Positions 1-9,449 of a stretch of DNA of 45,350 bases are shown here, one piece after another. The position numbers and the translations under genes were made by a program. The stretch comes from Anaerolineales bacterium (GTDB lineage Bacteria; Chloroflexota; Anaerolineae; Anaerolineales; Villigracilaceae). The stretch spans positions 1-45,350 of the forward strand of contig JADGQC010000003.1 in NCBI GenBank assembly GCA_017882125.1, given 5' to 3'. Numbering within the stretch: the stretch's first letter is position 1; each line of letters starts with the position of its first letter. Below the pieces are notes generated by a model. The model did no database searches. It saw only the letters and a list, made by a program, of their open reading frames with translations, and was not told the origin of the DNA.

Positions 1-3000
1 GTCGGAAGCAACACCGGAAGGCATGAGTAAGGTACCTGCGGAGCAACCATCCAGGACGCGAACAGGCTGCCCGCTGGACGTAAAGGTGATCAAGCGGCAC
101 AGTTCCGGGTCCGTGACGGTAATGTTACCCGTGGAATCCACTGCGATAAAGGGCTTGTTTTCCACCGATTGCCCGTACCAGCCGTCCACCGGCCATTCTG
201 AAAGGGCGGTATAGACCAATCCAGCAGAATCGGGGGCAAATACCTGTACGCGCTGGTTCCAAGTATCGGTAACATAGACATTCCCGACAGAATCCAAAGC
301 GACTGCCACAGGTTCATCCAACTCACCCAGACCCAAGCCGGGTGTCCCAAATTGAGTGATATAGTCCCCATTGGAACCAAAGACGACGATACGCTTGTTC
401 CCGGTATCGGCAACATAAACATGACCTTGAGCATCAACAGCCACGCCGCGCGGTCCATAGAATGCCTGGGGGGAATCAGAGGCCTGCCCAAAGTAGCCCC
501 ACATCGTGACAAATTTGCCATCGGCGGTAAATTTCTGGATACGATAGTTCCAGGTGTCGGCGACATAGACACTGCCGTCCGCAGCCACGGCGATGCCCCA
601 AGGTTCATTAAATGTCCCACCGGGGGCTTCTCCCTGAGATATATCCGCCCGTGTGCCCCAGATCTGGAGCACGCTCCCATCCGGACTGAGATGCTGGATG
701 CGGTTATTCATGGAATCTGCCACGTACAGGCTCCCATCCGCCGCCACTGCCATTTGACGCGGCGATTGGAATTGTCCCTGAGAGGTGCCGGCAGCGCCTA
801 ATACGACGTCGGGGGAAGCCGTTGATGTTATTGCAGCATAGGGGTCCACTGGAGCGACCACCTCCTGTGCAGGTGCTCCATAAGGCCAAAGAAGTGCAGC
901 GATGTCCTTGCGGATATAGTAATGCATGCGTGCAGAAACGCCCCAATCTGTGAGCGTATATGCGGTACTGTTCTTCAGCGCGCCCCACTGGGTAAAATCA
1001 TCATTTAACCAGATCTGAAGGATTGCGCTGCGAACTTGAGCTCCAGTAATGACAGGGTTCGCGCTCTGATTGCCGGTGAAGAAAGGTTTGATATGCTGCC
1101 AGGCATACTGGATATATTCGGTAATCGTCATGGGAGGAATTACCTTGTCGGTCCCGGCATACTCCTTCGTCAGAGCGGCTGTACGTTCAGAATCAATGGA
1201 ATTCCATTTCAGGCTCCAATAATCCATATTGGGCCACCATAAGCGCATGCCCGTAAATTCGAAATAATCCTGGCGGACGACGGGCGTAATTTTGTCAAGG
1301 TTTTCATCGCCAATGGCAATCACCAACGCCCGGCGGGCGTCAACGGTTGGGTTTACGTCGAAGTCAATTTTGTTGGGGTAGCGGCGCATGTACCACCAGT
1401 ACGGGTAGCGGACCTGGTTGTCGTATGCAACCACCATATCGGTCGTGCCGGTGGTGCGGATGGAAAGATCCTCAATCTGGGAAAACAGGGCTTTGGGATC
1501 AGGCGCACCATGAGCGTAAACCAAGTACTCGGTGGCAAAATCATAATTTATAAAAGCAGCCCGGAAAGCGTCTCTTCCAGTCTGAACGGCAAGCAATCCC
1601 AACAGGATCAGAATGGTAACCCGAGCGTATTTCCGGAAACCCCAGGCTGCCAGCCTGCCCCAAGGGACAGTCTCCACCAACCAACCAACAGCCCAAGCCG
1701 TCGAAAGAATCATTGGCAGGCTTATATGGATAGTCAGCCAGGGCATCTTCTCCCCAGCATATGTAAAGACGGCCAGGCTGCTCACCGACCAAAAGACCAA
1801 CAATCCGGCAACCGGGACGGGAGGCTGGTCACTCCCTGCCAGAGGCCGTGTAAACGGTTGGAGGGCCTGGTTCTGCCACAACCGCATCCGACTGGCAATC
1901 CCAGCCGCCGCGACCGTCCCGAGAACAGGCAAGAACTCATACATCGGTATCAGGAGGAGGATATAGTAATAAAGAGGCTGATCACCACGCGCCACTGCCT
2001 GCTGTTCCGTCCAATAACTAAGGGCTCCAACCAAGCCGCCCACAATCCCCTGCGGATTGGTAAAGAACGTACTGTATAGAAGGACAAATGGGATGAAGAA
2101 GAGGGCGGCATGGAATAACCATTTGCGCCCGAACCACCACAAACCCATGACTATCCCGATCACTCCCAGAATCGAAGCGACACCTGCGACCCTGAGTATC
2201 CCAATGGATGTGTAATCAAGGGCTGTGTAACCTGCGATAGTAATCGGAATGGCGCTCAATAAGGGAAGGACAAACGTCCCCAGCATTACCAGCATATCGG
2301 CCGCCCGCTCGGATTTGATACCAGCCCAGCCTAGACCTCTCACTAATGAAACACCAGACCAAACAAGAGCACCTACTCCGCCAGCTGCCAGGATACTCAC
2401 CACAATAATCATCAACCTGACCTGTTCACCAGGCGTATTGTCAGCAGGTTTATGGGTAAGGTAAAACCCAGCAGCCCCCGACAGCAGGACCACCGTCAGC
2501 GCCAGACCAAGCAGGAAGAATGCCCTACGCCTTGCAGATGACCACGTACTCCCGCGGGAGACCCGGTCCACGAAATAGGCAGCGAGGAAAAGAAATTCCT
2601 CTGCTGCGAACATATAAGACGTGGCCTTATCTGTGAAATGCAGCATATTGACAGCAGTAAACAGGAACAAAACCCAGGTTTCGCCGCGTTCAAGGTAACG
2701 GAGGATTGCATAAATAGTAAGTATGCCCCACAGGACAATGTAGGATTCGTTGCGGGCATAGCGTGCGTAATAAAGCATCAGTGGGGAAATAATGATCAAT
2801 GCTCCGGCAACCAGCGCCCCGGTCCGGCCCAAGTAGCGGCGGAAAGCGAACAGGGCTACCAAAATGGCAGCAATACTTAGGACAGCCGCTGGAATGCGGC
2901 TGGTGAAATCGTTATCACCAAAGAGAGCATAAGAAAGGGCCATCATGTGAAACTGGAGAGGACCGTGCATCATCGGATTGTATTGGTACCCGGTGCCGGA

Positions 3001-3189
3001 ATAAAGCCCAAACGCCGTGGTCACATGATTGATCTCATCGTGGCTCATGGCGCGCGCTCCCAGGTCATAGAACCGGGAGAAAAGGGCTGATGCAAGTAGC
3101 AGAATCACCAACAAGGTTTCCAGGTTAACTGGGAACCAGCGTTTTAAGGGTGTATCCAAAAGGGATGGCTTTTCGTAAGTGGGGATCAT
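1..3189 (-). CDS. Agl23/TIGR03663-like polytopic membrane protein (GT-C-like N-terminus) with C-terminal NHL beta-propeller repeats; 3' end truncated by the window edge
   Basis: Manual minus-strand reading from ATG at 3189 is open to base 1: MIPTYEKPSLLDTPLKRWFPVNLETLLVILLLASALFSRFYDLGARAMSHDEINHVTTAFGLYSGTGYQYNPMMHGPLQFH..., then NHL-type repeats such as AVAADGSVYVADTWNYRIQKFTADGKFVTMWG and VAVDAQGHVYVADTGNKRIVVFGSNGDYITQFG. Not in the ORF track, presumably because it has no stop inside the window. Confidence 0.85.
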   Translation of the reverse strand, partial: MIPTYEKPSLLDTPLKRWFPVNLETLLVILLLASALFSRFYDLGARAMSHDEINHVTTAFGLYSGTGYQYNPMMHGPLQFHMMALSYALFGDNDFTSRIPAAVLSIAAILVALFAFRRYLGRTGALVAGALIIISPLMLYYARYARNESYIVLWGILTIYAILRYLERGETWVLFLFTAVNMLHFTDKATSYMFAAEEFLFLAAYFVDRVSRGSTWSSARRRAFFLLGLALTVVLLSGAAGFYLTHKPADNTPGEQVRLMIIVVSILAAGGVGALVWSGVSLVRGLGWAGIKSERAADMLVMLGTFVLPLLSAIPITIAGYTALDYTSIGILRVAGVASILGVIGIVMGLWWFGRKWLFHAALFFIPFVLLYSTFFTNPQGIVGGLVGALSYWTEQQAVARGDQPLYYYILLLIPMYEFLPVLGTVAAAGIASRMRLWQNQALQPFTRPLAGSDQPPVPVAGLLVFWSVSSLAVFTYAGEKMPWLTIHISLPMILSTAWAVGWLVETVPWGRLAAWGFRKYARVTILILLGLLAVQTGRDAFRAAFINYDFATEYLVYAHGAPDPKALFSQIEDLSIRTTGTTDMVVAYDNQVRYPYWWYMRRYPNKIDFDVNPTVDARRALVIAIGDENLDKITPVVRQDYFEFTGMRLWWPNMDYWSLKWNSIDSERTAALTKEYAGTDKVIPPMTITEYIQYAWQHIKPFFTGNQSANPVITGAQVRSAILQIWLNDDFTQWGALKNSTAYTLTDWGVSARMHYYIRKDIAALLWPYGAPAQEVVAPVDPYAAITSTASPDVVLGAAGTSQGQFQSPRQMAVAADGSLYVADSMNNRIQHLSPDGSVLQIWGTRADISQGEAPGGTFNEPWGIAVAADGSVYVADTWNYRIQKFTADGKFVTMWGYFGQASDSPQAFYGPRGVAVDAQGHVYVADTGNKRIVVFGSNGDYITQFGTPGLGLGELDEPVAVALDSVGNVYVTDTWNQRVQVFAPDSAGLVYTALSEWPVDGWYGQSVENKPFIAVDSTGNITVTDPELCRLITFTSSGQPVRVLDGCSAGTLLMPSGVASD

Positions 3190-3269
3190 TCGGGTAATTG
3201 TACCAAATCTGCTAATTATGAGAGGATGATGAATGGAAATAAATATGGGGTGGAGAGCAACGAAATGAC

Positions 3270-4223
3270 CTAGGATTTCCAGCGCGCGTAGACTGCCTGC
3301 GAGAGCAGTCTGCCAGCGCTCTTCTCTTCCGTGACCAATTCACCACATTCCAAATTTCCCCCCAGGCCTTTGATCATCTCTGAAATTGCATAATAGACAT
3401 GAATGGCTGGAAGTTTAACTGCGTACATGGTCAGTATCACAAATAAAGGCTGGTCGCTTAATACCGCCCGGCATGCCTGTAACAACCTGGGGAGGGATTT
3501 ATATACCTCCCACACTTCGCCTTTTGGTCCGCGCCCAAACTTGGGAGGATCAAGCACAATCCCATCATATTTGACACCTCGACGAGCCTCGCGCTCCACA
3601 AATTTCAGTGCATCGTCCACAATCCAGCGGATTGGTTTATCCGTCAGCCCGGAGAGGTCCTGATTGAAGTGCGCCCAATTTACTGACTTCCTGGATGCAT
3701 CCACATGCGTTATTTTTGCACCAGCAGCAGCACACGACAAAGTAGCCAACCCGGTATATCCGAATAAATTCAGGATGTTCAAGGTGGTCTTTGGCGGAAC
3801 TGGTGAATGGTTATTATTGAATATTTGTTCCCCCATCCAATCCCAGTGGGAAGCACACTCGGGGAAGACACCCAAGTGCCGGCCAGGGGTGGTCATTACA
3901 GAAAAGTGCAATTCCTGATTCAATTCCGAGACAGTACCTGATTCTTTAGAAGCATAATGAGGGAGAGTGTATGTCATCTCCCATTGCTCCGGGATTTTTT
4001 TCTTAACTGCCCAGTGTCCTCCACTTTCCTCCCCACTGGGCTGGAAGACTGCATGAGCCGAATCCCAGGATGCAGCAGGAAGGGAAGGTCTCCACAAAGC
4101 CTGGATTTCGGGGCGGATAAAAGAATACGGCCCAAACCTTTCAAGTTTCAGTCCGTCACCGGAGTCCAAAAGTTCATAATCTTTCCAGCGAGGGGAGGAC
4201 AGTAGATGGATTTCAGGAGCCAT
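3270..4223 (-). CDS. class I SAM-dependent methyltransferase, RlmI/COG1092-like
   Basis: 317 aa; LNLFGYTGLATLSCAAAGAKITHVDASRKSVNWAHFNQDLSGL (SAM motif) and DGIVLDPPKFGRGPKGEVW (catalytic DPPKF). Confidence 0.85.
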   Translation of the reverse strand: MAPEIHLLSSPRWKDYELLDSGDGLKLERFGPYSFIRPEIQALWRPSLPAASWDSAHAVFQPSGEESGGHWAVKKKIPEQWEMTYTLPHYASKESGTVSELNQELHFSVMTTPGRHLGVFPECASHWDWMGEQIFNNNHSPVPPKTTLNILNLFGYTGLATLSCAAAGAKITHVDASRKSVNWAHFNQDLSGLTDKPIRWIVDDALKFVEREARRGVKYDGIVLDPPKFGRGPKGEVWEVYKSLPRLLQACRAVLSDQPLFVILTMYAVKLPAIHVYYAISEMIKGLGGNLECGELVTEEKSAGRLLSQAVYARWKS

Positions 4224-4279
4224 AGAAAATGGACAATGAAATGGGCAGGAAACTTACCTACCAAATATGCAACTGCCTA

Positions 4280-4309
4280 TTGCAATTCGTATAGAAGATG
4301 TGCTAAAAT
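4280..4309 (+). promoter_or_regulatory. candidate dcw-cluster promoter (TTGCAA-N18-TAAAAT)
   Basis: Sigma70-like hexamers upstream of mraZ. Confidence 0.5.
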
Positions 4310-4328
4310 ACAGCATCAGTGGTAGAAA

Positions 4329-4344
4329 GTGGGACGAAGTGGGA
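4329..4344 (+). promoter_or_regulatory. tandem GTGGGA repeats, candidate MraZ operator
   Basis: GTGGGAcgaaGTGGGA, exact 10-bp period, between the candidate promoter and the mraZ ATG. Confidence 0.6.
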
Positions 4345-4390
4345 TACCGGGAAATCCGGCATTCCGGGTCAATAGGGAAAACAAGGACTG

Positions 4391-4828
4391 ATGTTCCTCA
4401 ATCAATACCAGCACACTTTTGATGATAAAGGCCGACTGACGATCCCTTCAAGATTCCGGGAACTGCCAGAAGAAGGCGCTTTTGTTGTCCAGGGATTGGA
4501 TCGCAACCTGATGGTATTGCCTCCGGCAGCATTCGAAATAATTTATACCAGGTTGATGGCAATGAGCATGACCGATCCAAGCGCCCGTCTATTGCGTCAT
4601 ATCATTCTCGGCAACGCTTTGCAGGTTGCCCTGGATAGCGCGGGGCGCATCTTAATCTCAACCAATTTACGGGAATACGCCAATTTACAAAATGATGTGG
4701 TCTTCGTGGGCCAGGGTGACTATTTTGAAATCTGGAGCCCTGATTTATGGCAGGATCAGCAAGTACAGATTAACGATGCTTCCACGAATGCCCAGCGCTT
4801 TGCCACACTTGACCTTAAAACTCGCTGA
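4391..4828 (+). CDS. mraZ: transcriptional regulator MraZ
   Basis: 145 aa MFLNQYQHTFDDKGRLTIPSRFRE...; first gene of the dcw cluster. Confidence 0.97.
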   Translation: MFLNQYQHTFDDKGRLTIPSRFRELPEEGAFVVQGLDRNLMVLPPAAFEIIYTRLMAMSMTDPSARLLRHIILGNALQVALDSAGRILISTNLREYANLQNDVVFVGQGDYFEIWSPDLWQDQQVQINDASTNAQRFATLDLKTR

Positions 4829-4829
4829 A

Positions 4830-5750
4830 ATGGTTCCATCGCATCAACCAGTACTTTACCAGGAAATTATACACGCTTTACGCCCGAAAAGTGGAGAACG
4901 CTACGTGGACGGGACTCTTGGGGCAGGCGGCCATGCGGCAGGCCTGCTTGCAGCAAGTGGTCCGGGAGGCCTGCTGCTTGGATTGGATGTGGATCCACAA
5001 GCGCTCCGTCTTGCTCAACAGAAACTCGCTCCCTTCGGGGAGCGCGCATGGTTAAAAAAGGCGCCCTACACAACGCTCCCCATGCAACTTGCTGAATTGG
5101 GGTGGGACTCTGTGGACGGAATTCTGCTCGACCTGGGAGCCTCCTCGATGCAATTCGATAACCCGGAGCGCGGATTTTCCTTCCTGGCAGACGGTCCGCT
5201 GGATATGCGCTTCGACCCGTCCAACCCGCTTACTGCTGCCGAGGTCATTAATATGTGGCCGGAACAGGAACTGGCAGACATAATTTTCCAGTTTGGGGAG
5301 GAACGAGCGGCGAGAAGAATTGCCAGAGCCATCGTTTCCGCCCGACCAGTGGAAGGGACACGACAATTGGCTGCGATAATCGAGCGGGTGCGCCCAAGGC
5401 GGGGAGATCCCCACCACCCCGCGACGCAAACCTTCCAAGCCTTGCGGATCATCGTCAACAATGAGCTGGAATCGGTGGAGAAAGTCCTACCTTTAGCAGT
5501 GCAAGCTTTGGGACCTGGAGGAAGACTGGCAGTGATCGCGTTCCATTCGCTTGAAGATCGGCTGGTCAAAGAATATTTTCGCCGAGAAAGCAAGGATTGC
5601 ATCTGCCCCCCCAACCAACCGGTCTGCACCTGCGGGCATAAGGCAAGCATAAAGGAAATCACTCGCCGGCCCATCATGCCGACCGAGGAAGAAATAAACC
5701 AAAACTCGCGCGCACGCAGCGCCAAGTTACGGGTTGCTGAGAAATTATAG
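4830..5750 (+). CDS. rsmH: 16S rRNA (cytosine(1402)-N(4))-methyltransferase RsmH
   Basis: HQPVLYQEIIHALRPKSGERYVDGTLGAGGHA; the ORF-track start at 4692 overlaps mraZ, and the ATG at 4830 is in frame directly after the mraZ stop. Confidence 0.96.
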   Translation: MVPSHQPVLYQEIIHALRPKSGERYVDGTLGAGGHAAGLLAASGPGGLLLGLDVDPQALRLAQQKLAPFGERAWLKKAPYTTLPMQLAELGWDSVDGILLDLGASSMQFDNPERGFSFLADGPLDMRFDPSNPLTAAEVINMWPEQELADIIFQFGEERAARRIARAIVSARPVEGTRQLAAIIERVRPRRGDPHHPATQTFQALRIIVNNELESVEKVLPLAVQALGPGGRLAVIAFHSLEDRLVKEYFRRESKDCICPPNQPVCTCGHKASIKEITRRPIMPTEEEINQNSRARSAKLRVAEKL

Positions 5751-5829
5751 AAAGCCAATGGGTGTTGGCTCAGAACGGAGGTGCAGCGTCACCGATATCA
5801 AACAGCAATAATTTTAATGGATAGCAAAG

Positions 5830-6300
5830 ATGAATAATGTTACTCAAATCGTTCGGAAGGTTCGTCAGGCCCCCTGGAGAGTACAACGCCAGTGGATAGG
5901 TCTATTTTTGCTCGGCCTAGTGTTGATGGCAATGGTGGCAAGCATCTATTTGAATGTCACGGTGAGAGCCACATTGGCAGGTCGTGAAACCATCGGGCTT
6001 CAAGCAATGATTACCACCAACCAACGTGTCAATGCCGATTTGGAAACGCAGTTGGCCGGGTTGATCTCCATTGGTTCCATGCAGAAACGGGCCGAAGCCA
6101 TGGGCTTCCAGCCTGCAGACCCAACAGACATTACTTTCGTTGCGGTCCCCGGATATACGGGGCATTCAGCAGTGGACCTATCAATTCCGAGCGGAAATCA
6201 GCCGGAAGCGCCCATCATTCTCCCCCAATATACCGAATCGTGGTTCGATTATTTTCTGAACCAGCAGGCTTCTTCCAATCTACCCGGGGGACAGCCATGA
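5830..6300 (+). CDS. FtsL-like septum formation protein (single TM plus periplasmic region)
   Basis: 156 aa, one hydrophobic segment (WIGLFLLGLVLMAMVASIYLNVTV); position between rsmH and the class B PBP. Confidence 0.7.
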   Translation: MNNVTQIVRKVRQAPWRVQRQWIGLFLLGLVLMAMVASIYLNVTVRATLAGRETIGLQAMITTNQRVNADLETQLAGLISIGSMQKRAEAMGFQPADPTDITFVAVPGYTGHSAVDLSIPSGNQPEAPIILPQYTESWFDYFLNQQASSNLPGGQP

Positions 6301-8030
6301 AACGGTTAACTCATGCCTGGCGCTATTTTACTTCCGCAGCAATTCTAGCGACGATGGGCATCGCTATCCTGGTGCAAATCGTTCGCATCCAAGGCAGCCC
6401 GGAAGTTGCAGGCGTGATTGACCAGGGTAATTATGTCTGGAAGGACTTTTACCCTCCGCGCGGAGAAATTTACGACCGGAATGGAAACCTGCTGGCAGGA
6501 AATAAAACCGTTTATGAAGTTGGATTGGATATGACAGCCAAACCAGATATGCAAACCGTCATGCTGGCCCTCCAAATGTCAGGCTTTGATCTCAACGAAG
6601 TCAATTACCGAATATCCCAAGTGCCCAATGCCCAGTATGTAGTCCTGGATGATTTTGTATCAGCCGAAAAAGCTGACCAGTTGATGGCCCTCCAAAAAGT
6701 TGCACACGGTGACCCCACCGGCAAAAACCTGGATGCCATATATTTTAAAGCCCATTATGGACGCAGTTACCCGGAAAACGACCTGGCTTCCAATTTACTC
6801 GGGTTTGTAACGGAAGATAACCACGGCTATATGGGCGTCGAGGAAAAATATGACAACATACTGGCGGGTATCCCAGTGCGGATCGCTGTACCTGCAGACC
6901 CGCGGCGGGCAACCGAATACCCCACCATTCCTCCCGGCCAAACAATTATTCTGACGATTGACCGTGAAATCCAAGCTTCAGTTGAAAATATCCTAGATCA
7001 AGCGCTAAAAAATACCGGGGCAATTTCCGGAACAATTATCGTCATGGATCCGACCACCGGTGAAATCCTGGCAATGTCGTCCACACCCCGCTTGAACTTG
7101 AATGATTACCAAAGCATTAAAACCGTTTTTCCGGGAGAGACACCTTTCAACCGGGCGATCAGCCAGGCATATGAACCAGGCTCCGTTTCTAAAATCCTTA
7201 CCATGGCCGGCGCACTGGACAGTGGAGTTGTAAAACAGGATACCATCACGTTTGTCCCCGAGTCCATCGTAGTCGGTGGATTTAAAATTTATAACTGGGA
7301 CGGCGGCGCCTGGGGTTATCAAGATATGACCGGCTGCCTGGCTAACTCGCTCAACGTCTGCCTTGCCTGGATTTCCGACAAAGAGATGGGGAGTGCGAGC
7401 TTTTATTCTTACATGCAGCGCTTTGGCCTCGGGCATGCGACCGGGATTGACCTGGCAGGAGAAGCCTCCGGACGTTTGAAACTCCCCGGTGACAGCGACT
7501 GGACCCCTGTGGAACTTGGGACCAATGCCTTCGGGCAAGGCGTATCGGTAACCCCCATCCAGATGGTGATGGCTGCTTCCGCCCTGGCAAATAACGGACA
7601 GATGGTCTACCCACATGTTCTATATGCCCAGATTCAGGATGGAAAACAGAGCAACACTAAAACGCAAATCGTTGGCACCCCCATCTCAGCCACTACTGCC
7701 CACACCATCAGCGATATGCTGGCAAACGCCCTAGAGACCGAATCATCCACCGCCTTAGTACCCGGGTATCGGATCGCAGGAAAGACCGGTACAGCGCAAA
7801 TTCCCCTTCCTAGCGGCGGATACGATCAAAACAATGTTAACACCTCCTTCATTGGTTGGGGACCGGTGGACGATCCCAGGTTCCTGGTTTATATCTGGCT
7901 TGAAAAACCTCAGACAAATAAAGCAGCCTCAGTAGTTGTAGCTCCAATTTTTAAACAGGTTGTTGAAAAATTGGTCGTACTGCTGAATATCCCACCGGAT
8001 GCCATCCGGCTGCAGATGATCGGACGATGA
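6297..8030 (+). CDS. ftsI: class B penicillin-binding protein (FtsI/PBP2-type transpeptidase)
   Basis: SVSK, SLN and KTGTA transpeptidase motifs; in-frame ATG 6297 overlaps the upstream stop (ATGA); no PASTA domain seen at the C-terminus. Confidence 0.92.
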   Translation: MKRLTHAWRYFTSAAILATMGIAILVQIVRIQGSPEVAGVIDQGNYVWKDFYPPRGEIYDRNGNLLAGNKTVYEVGLDMTAKPDMQTVMLALQMSGFDLNEVNYRISQVPNAQYVVLDDFVSAEKADQLMALQKVAHGDPTGKNLDAIYFKAHYGRSYPENDLASNLLGFVTEDNHGYMGVEEKYDNILAGIPVRIAVPADPRRATEYPTIPPGQTIILTIDREIQASVENILDQALKNTGAISGTIIVMDPTTGEILAMSSTPRLNLNDYQSIKTVFPGETPFNRAISQAYEPGSVSKILTMAGALDSGVVKQDTITFVPESIVVGGFKIYNWDGGAWGYQDMTGCLANSLNVCLAWISDKEMGSASFYSYMQRFGLGHATGIDLAGEASGRLKLPGDSDWTPVELGTNAFGQGVSVTPIQMVMAASALANNGQMVYPHVLYAQIQDGKQSNTKTQIVGTPISATTAHTISDMLANALETESSTALVPGYRIAGKTGTAQIPLPSGGYDQNNVNTSFIGWGPVDDPRFLVYIWLEKPQTNKAASVVVAPIFKQVVEKLVVLLNIPPDAIRLQMIGR

Positions 8031-8036
8031 GGAGTC

Positions 8037-9449
8037 ATGCTAAACCTGGCTGACGCAATCGAAGCCCTGACAGATACCCGCCCACAGCTTGAAACTGAAA
8101 TCACAGATGCGGTGATCGACTCGCGCCAGGTCATTCCGGGGTCGTTGTTTATCGCCATCCCAGGTGAACATGTGGATGGGCACGACTTCATCGCCGATGC
8201 ATTCCAGCGTGGGGCTTCTCTCGCTTTAATACAGCATGAAGTTCCCGGTAACTTCCAAACCGTAAACCTCTCCAAGGGGCAACCCGTGGATGTAAATATC
8301 GATTTGGACCAACCTCTCTGCCTCGAGGTGGAGAACACGGTTGTGGCGCTCCAGCAGATTGCCCGTTTCTGGCGGCGAAAATTGGACCTGCGTGTAATTG
8401 GCGTTACCGGGAGCGTGGGAAAATCCACAACCAAAGAAGTCATCGCCGAAGTTCTCGACAAACGCTACCGCACGTTAAAAAGCCCCGGGAACATGAACAA
8501 CGAAATCGGCTTACCATTAACCATCTTGAAAATCGGCCCGGAGACTGAGCGCGCTGTGTTGGAAATGGGGTTTTATATTCCCGGAGAAATCGCATTCCTG
8601 TGTGATATTGCCTTGCCCGAAATTGGTGTAGTGACCAATATTGGGACCGTCCACGCAGAACGGGCTGGCTCGCAGGAAGATATTTTCCGCGGTAAATCCG
8701 AGCTTGTGAGGGCTCTTCCTGCCAGCGGAGTGGCCATCCTCAACAAGGATGATCCCTGGGTTCGCAAAATGGCAGACCTCTCCATTGCGAAAGTATTCTT
8801 TTATGGTCTCGATCCTGCCTCGGACCTGTGGGCTGATGAACTTGAAGGCCTGGGGCTTGAGGGTATCCGGTTTCAGCTACATTACAACAAGGAGACAATG
8901 CACGTGCATGTCCCCATGATCGGCCAGCATTCAGTCCATACAGCATTGCGTGCTGCCGCGGTCGGTTTGGTAGATGGGTTGAACTGGCAGGAAATCCTAG
9001 AAGGTCTCCAGCAAGGGCACAGCCAATTACGTTTGACGTCAGTCCGAACTGAAAACGGGGCTTTACTGCTTGATGATACTTACAATGCAACGCCCGAATC
9101 CATGCTAGCAGCTCTAAACCTGCTGGCTGAACTGGAAGGCCGCAAAGTTGCAGTCCTGGGTGACATGCTCGAACTCGGACAATATGAAAAACAGGGTCAT
9201 GAGATGGTTGGTGTACGTGCTGCGGAAGTGGTAGATATGCTGATCACGGTGGGAATACTTGGTCATTTGATTGCGGCAGCCGCCCAACGAGCAGGTTTGG
9301 AATCCCATAAAATAGCAGAATTTGAGATTCAATCTGAGGTTATCAAACACCTTCGAAAACACCTCAGCGAGGGTGATGTGGTCCTGGTAAAAGGCTCTCA
9401 TAGCCTCCGCATGGACCGCATTGTATCTGCCCTGGAGGTCCCTGAATGA
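8037..9449 (+). CDS. murF: UDP-N-acetylmuramoyl-tripeptide--D-alanyl-D-alanine ligase
   Basis: 470 aa; GVTGSVGKSTTKE P-loop, SPGNMNNEIGLPLTIL, DDTYNATPESM. Confidence 0.94.
   Translation: MLNLADAIEALTDTRPQLETEITDAVIDSRQVIPGSLFIAIPGEHVDGHDFIADAFQRGASLALIQHEVPGNFQTVNLSKGQPVDVNIDLDQPLCLEVENTVVALQQIARFWRRKLDLRVIGVTGSVGKSTTKEVIAEVLDKRYRTLKSPGNMNNEIGLPLTILKIGPETERAVLEMGFYIPGEIAFLCDIALPEIGVVTNIGTVHAERAGSQEDIFRGKSELVRALPASGVAILNKDDPWVRKMADLSIAKVFFYGLDPASDLWADELEGLGLEGIRFQLHYNKETMHVHVPMIGQHSVHTALRAAAVGLVDGLNWQEILEGLQQGHSQLRLTSVRTENGALLLDDTYNATPESMLAALNLLAELEGRKVAVLGDMLELGQYEKQGHEMVGVRAAEVVDMLITVGILGHLIAAAAQRAGLESHKIAEFEIQSEVIKHLRKHLSEGDVVLVKGSHSLRMDRIVSALEVPE

Noticed and set aside
90-2880. Multiple track ORFs on both strands (90-680, 352-801, 1510-2079, 1613-1966, 2638-2880, etc.)
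   Set aside because: Out-of-frame or antisense shadows of the single long minus-strand CDS 1-3189, whose frame gives coherent membrane and NHL sequence.
5066-5758. 230-aa minus-strand ORF
   Set aside because: Antisense to rsmH; no motif.
5753-5770. AGCCAA-tgggtg-TTGGCT small hairpin between rsmH and ftsL
   Set aside because: Short stem, no T-tract; could be chance.
7005-7616. 203-aa minus-strand ORF
   Set aside because: Antisense to the PBP transpeptidase domain.
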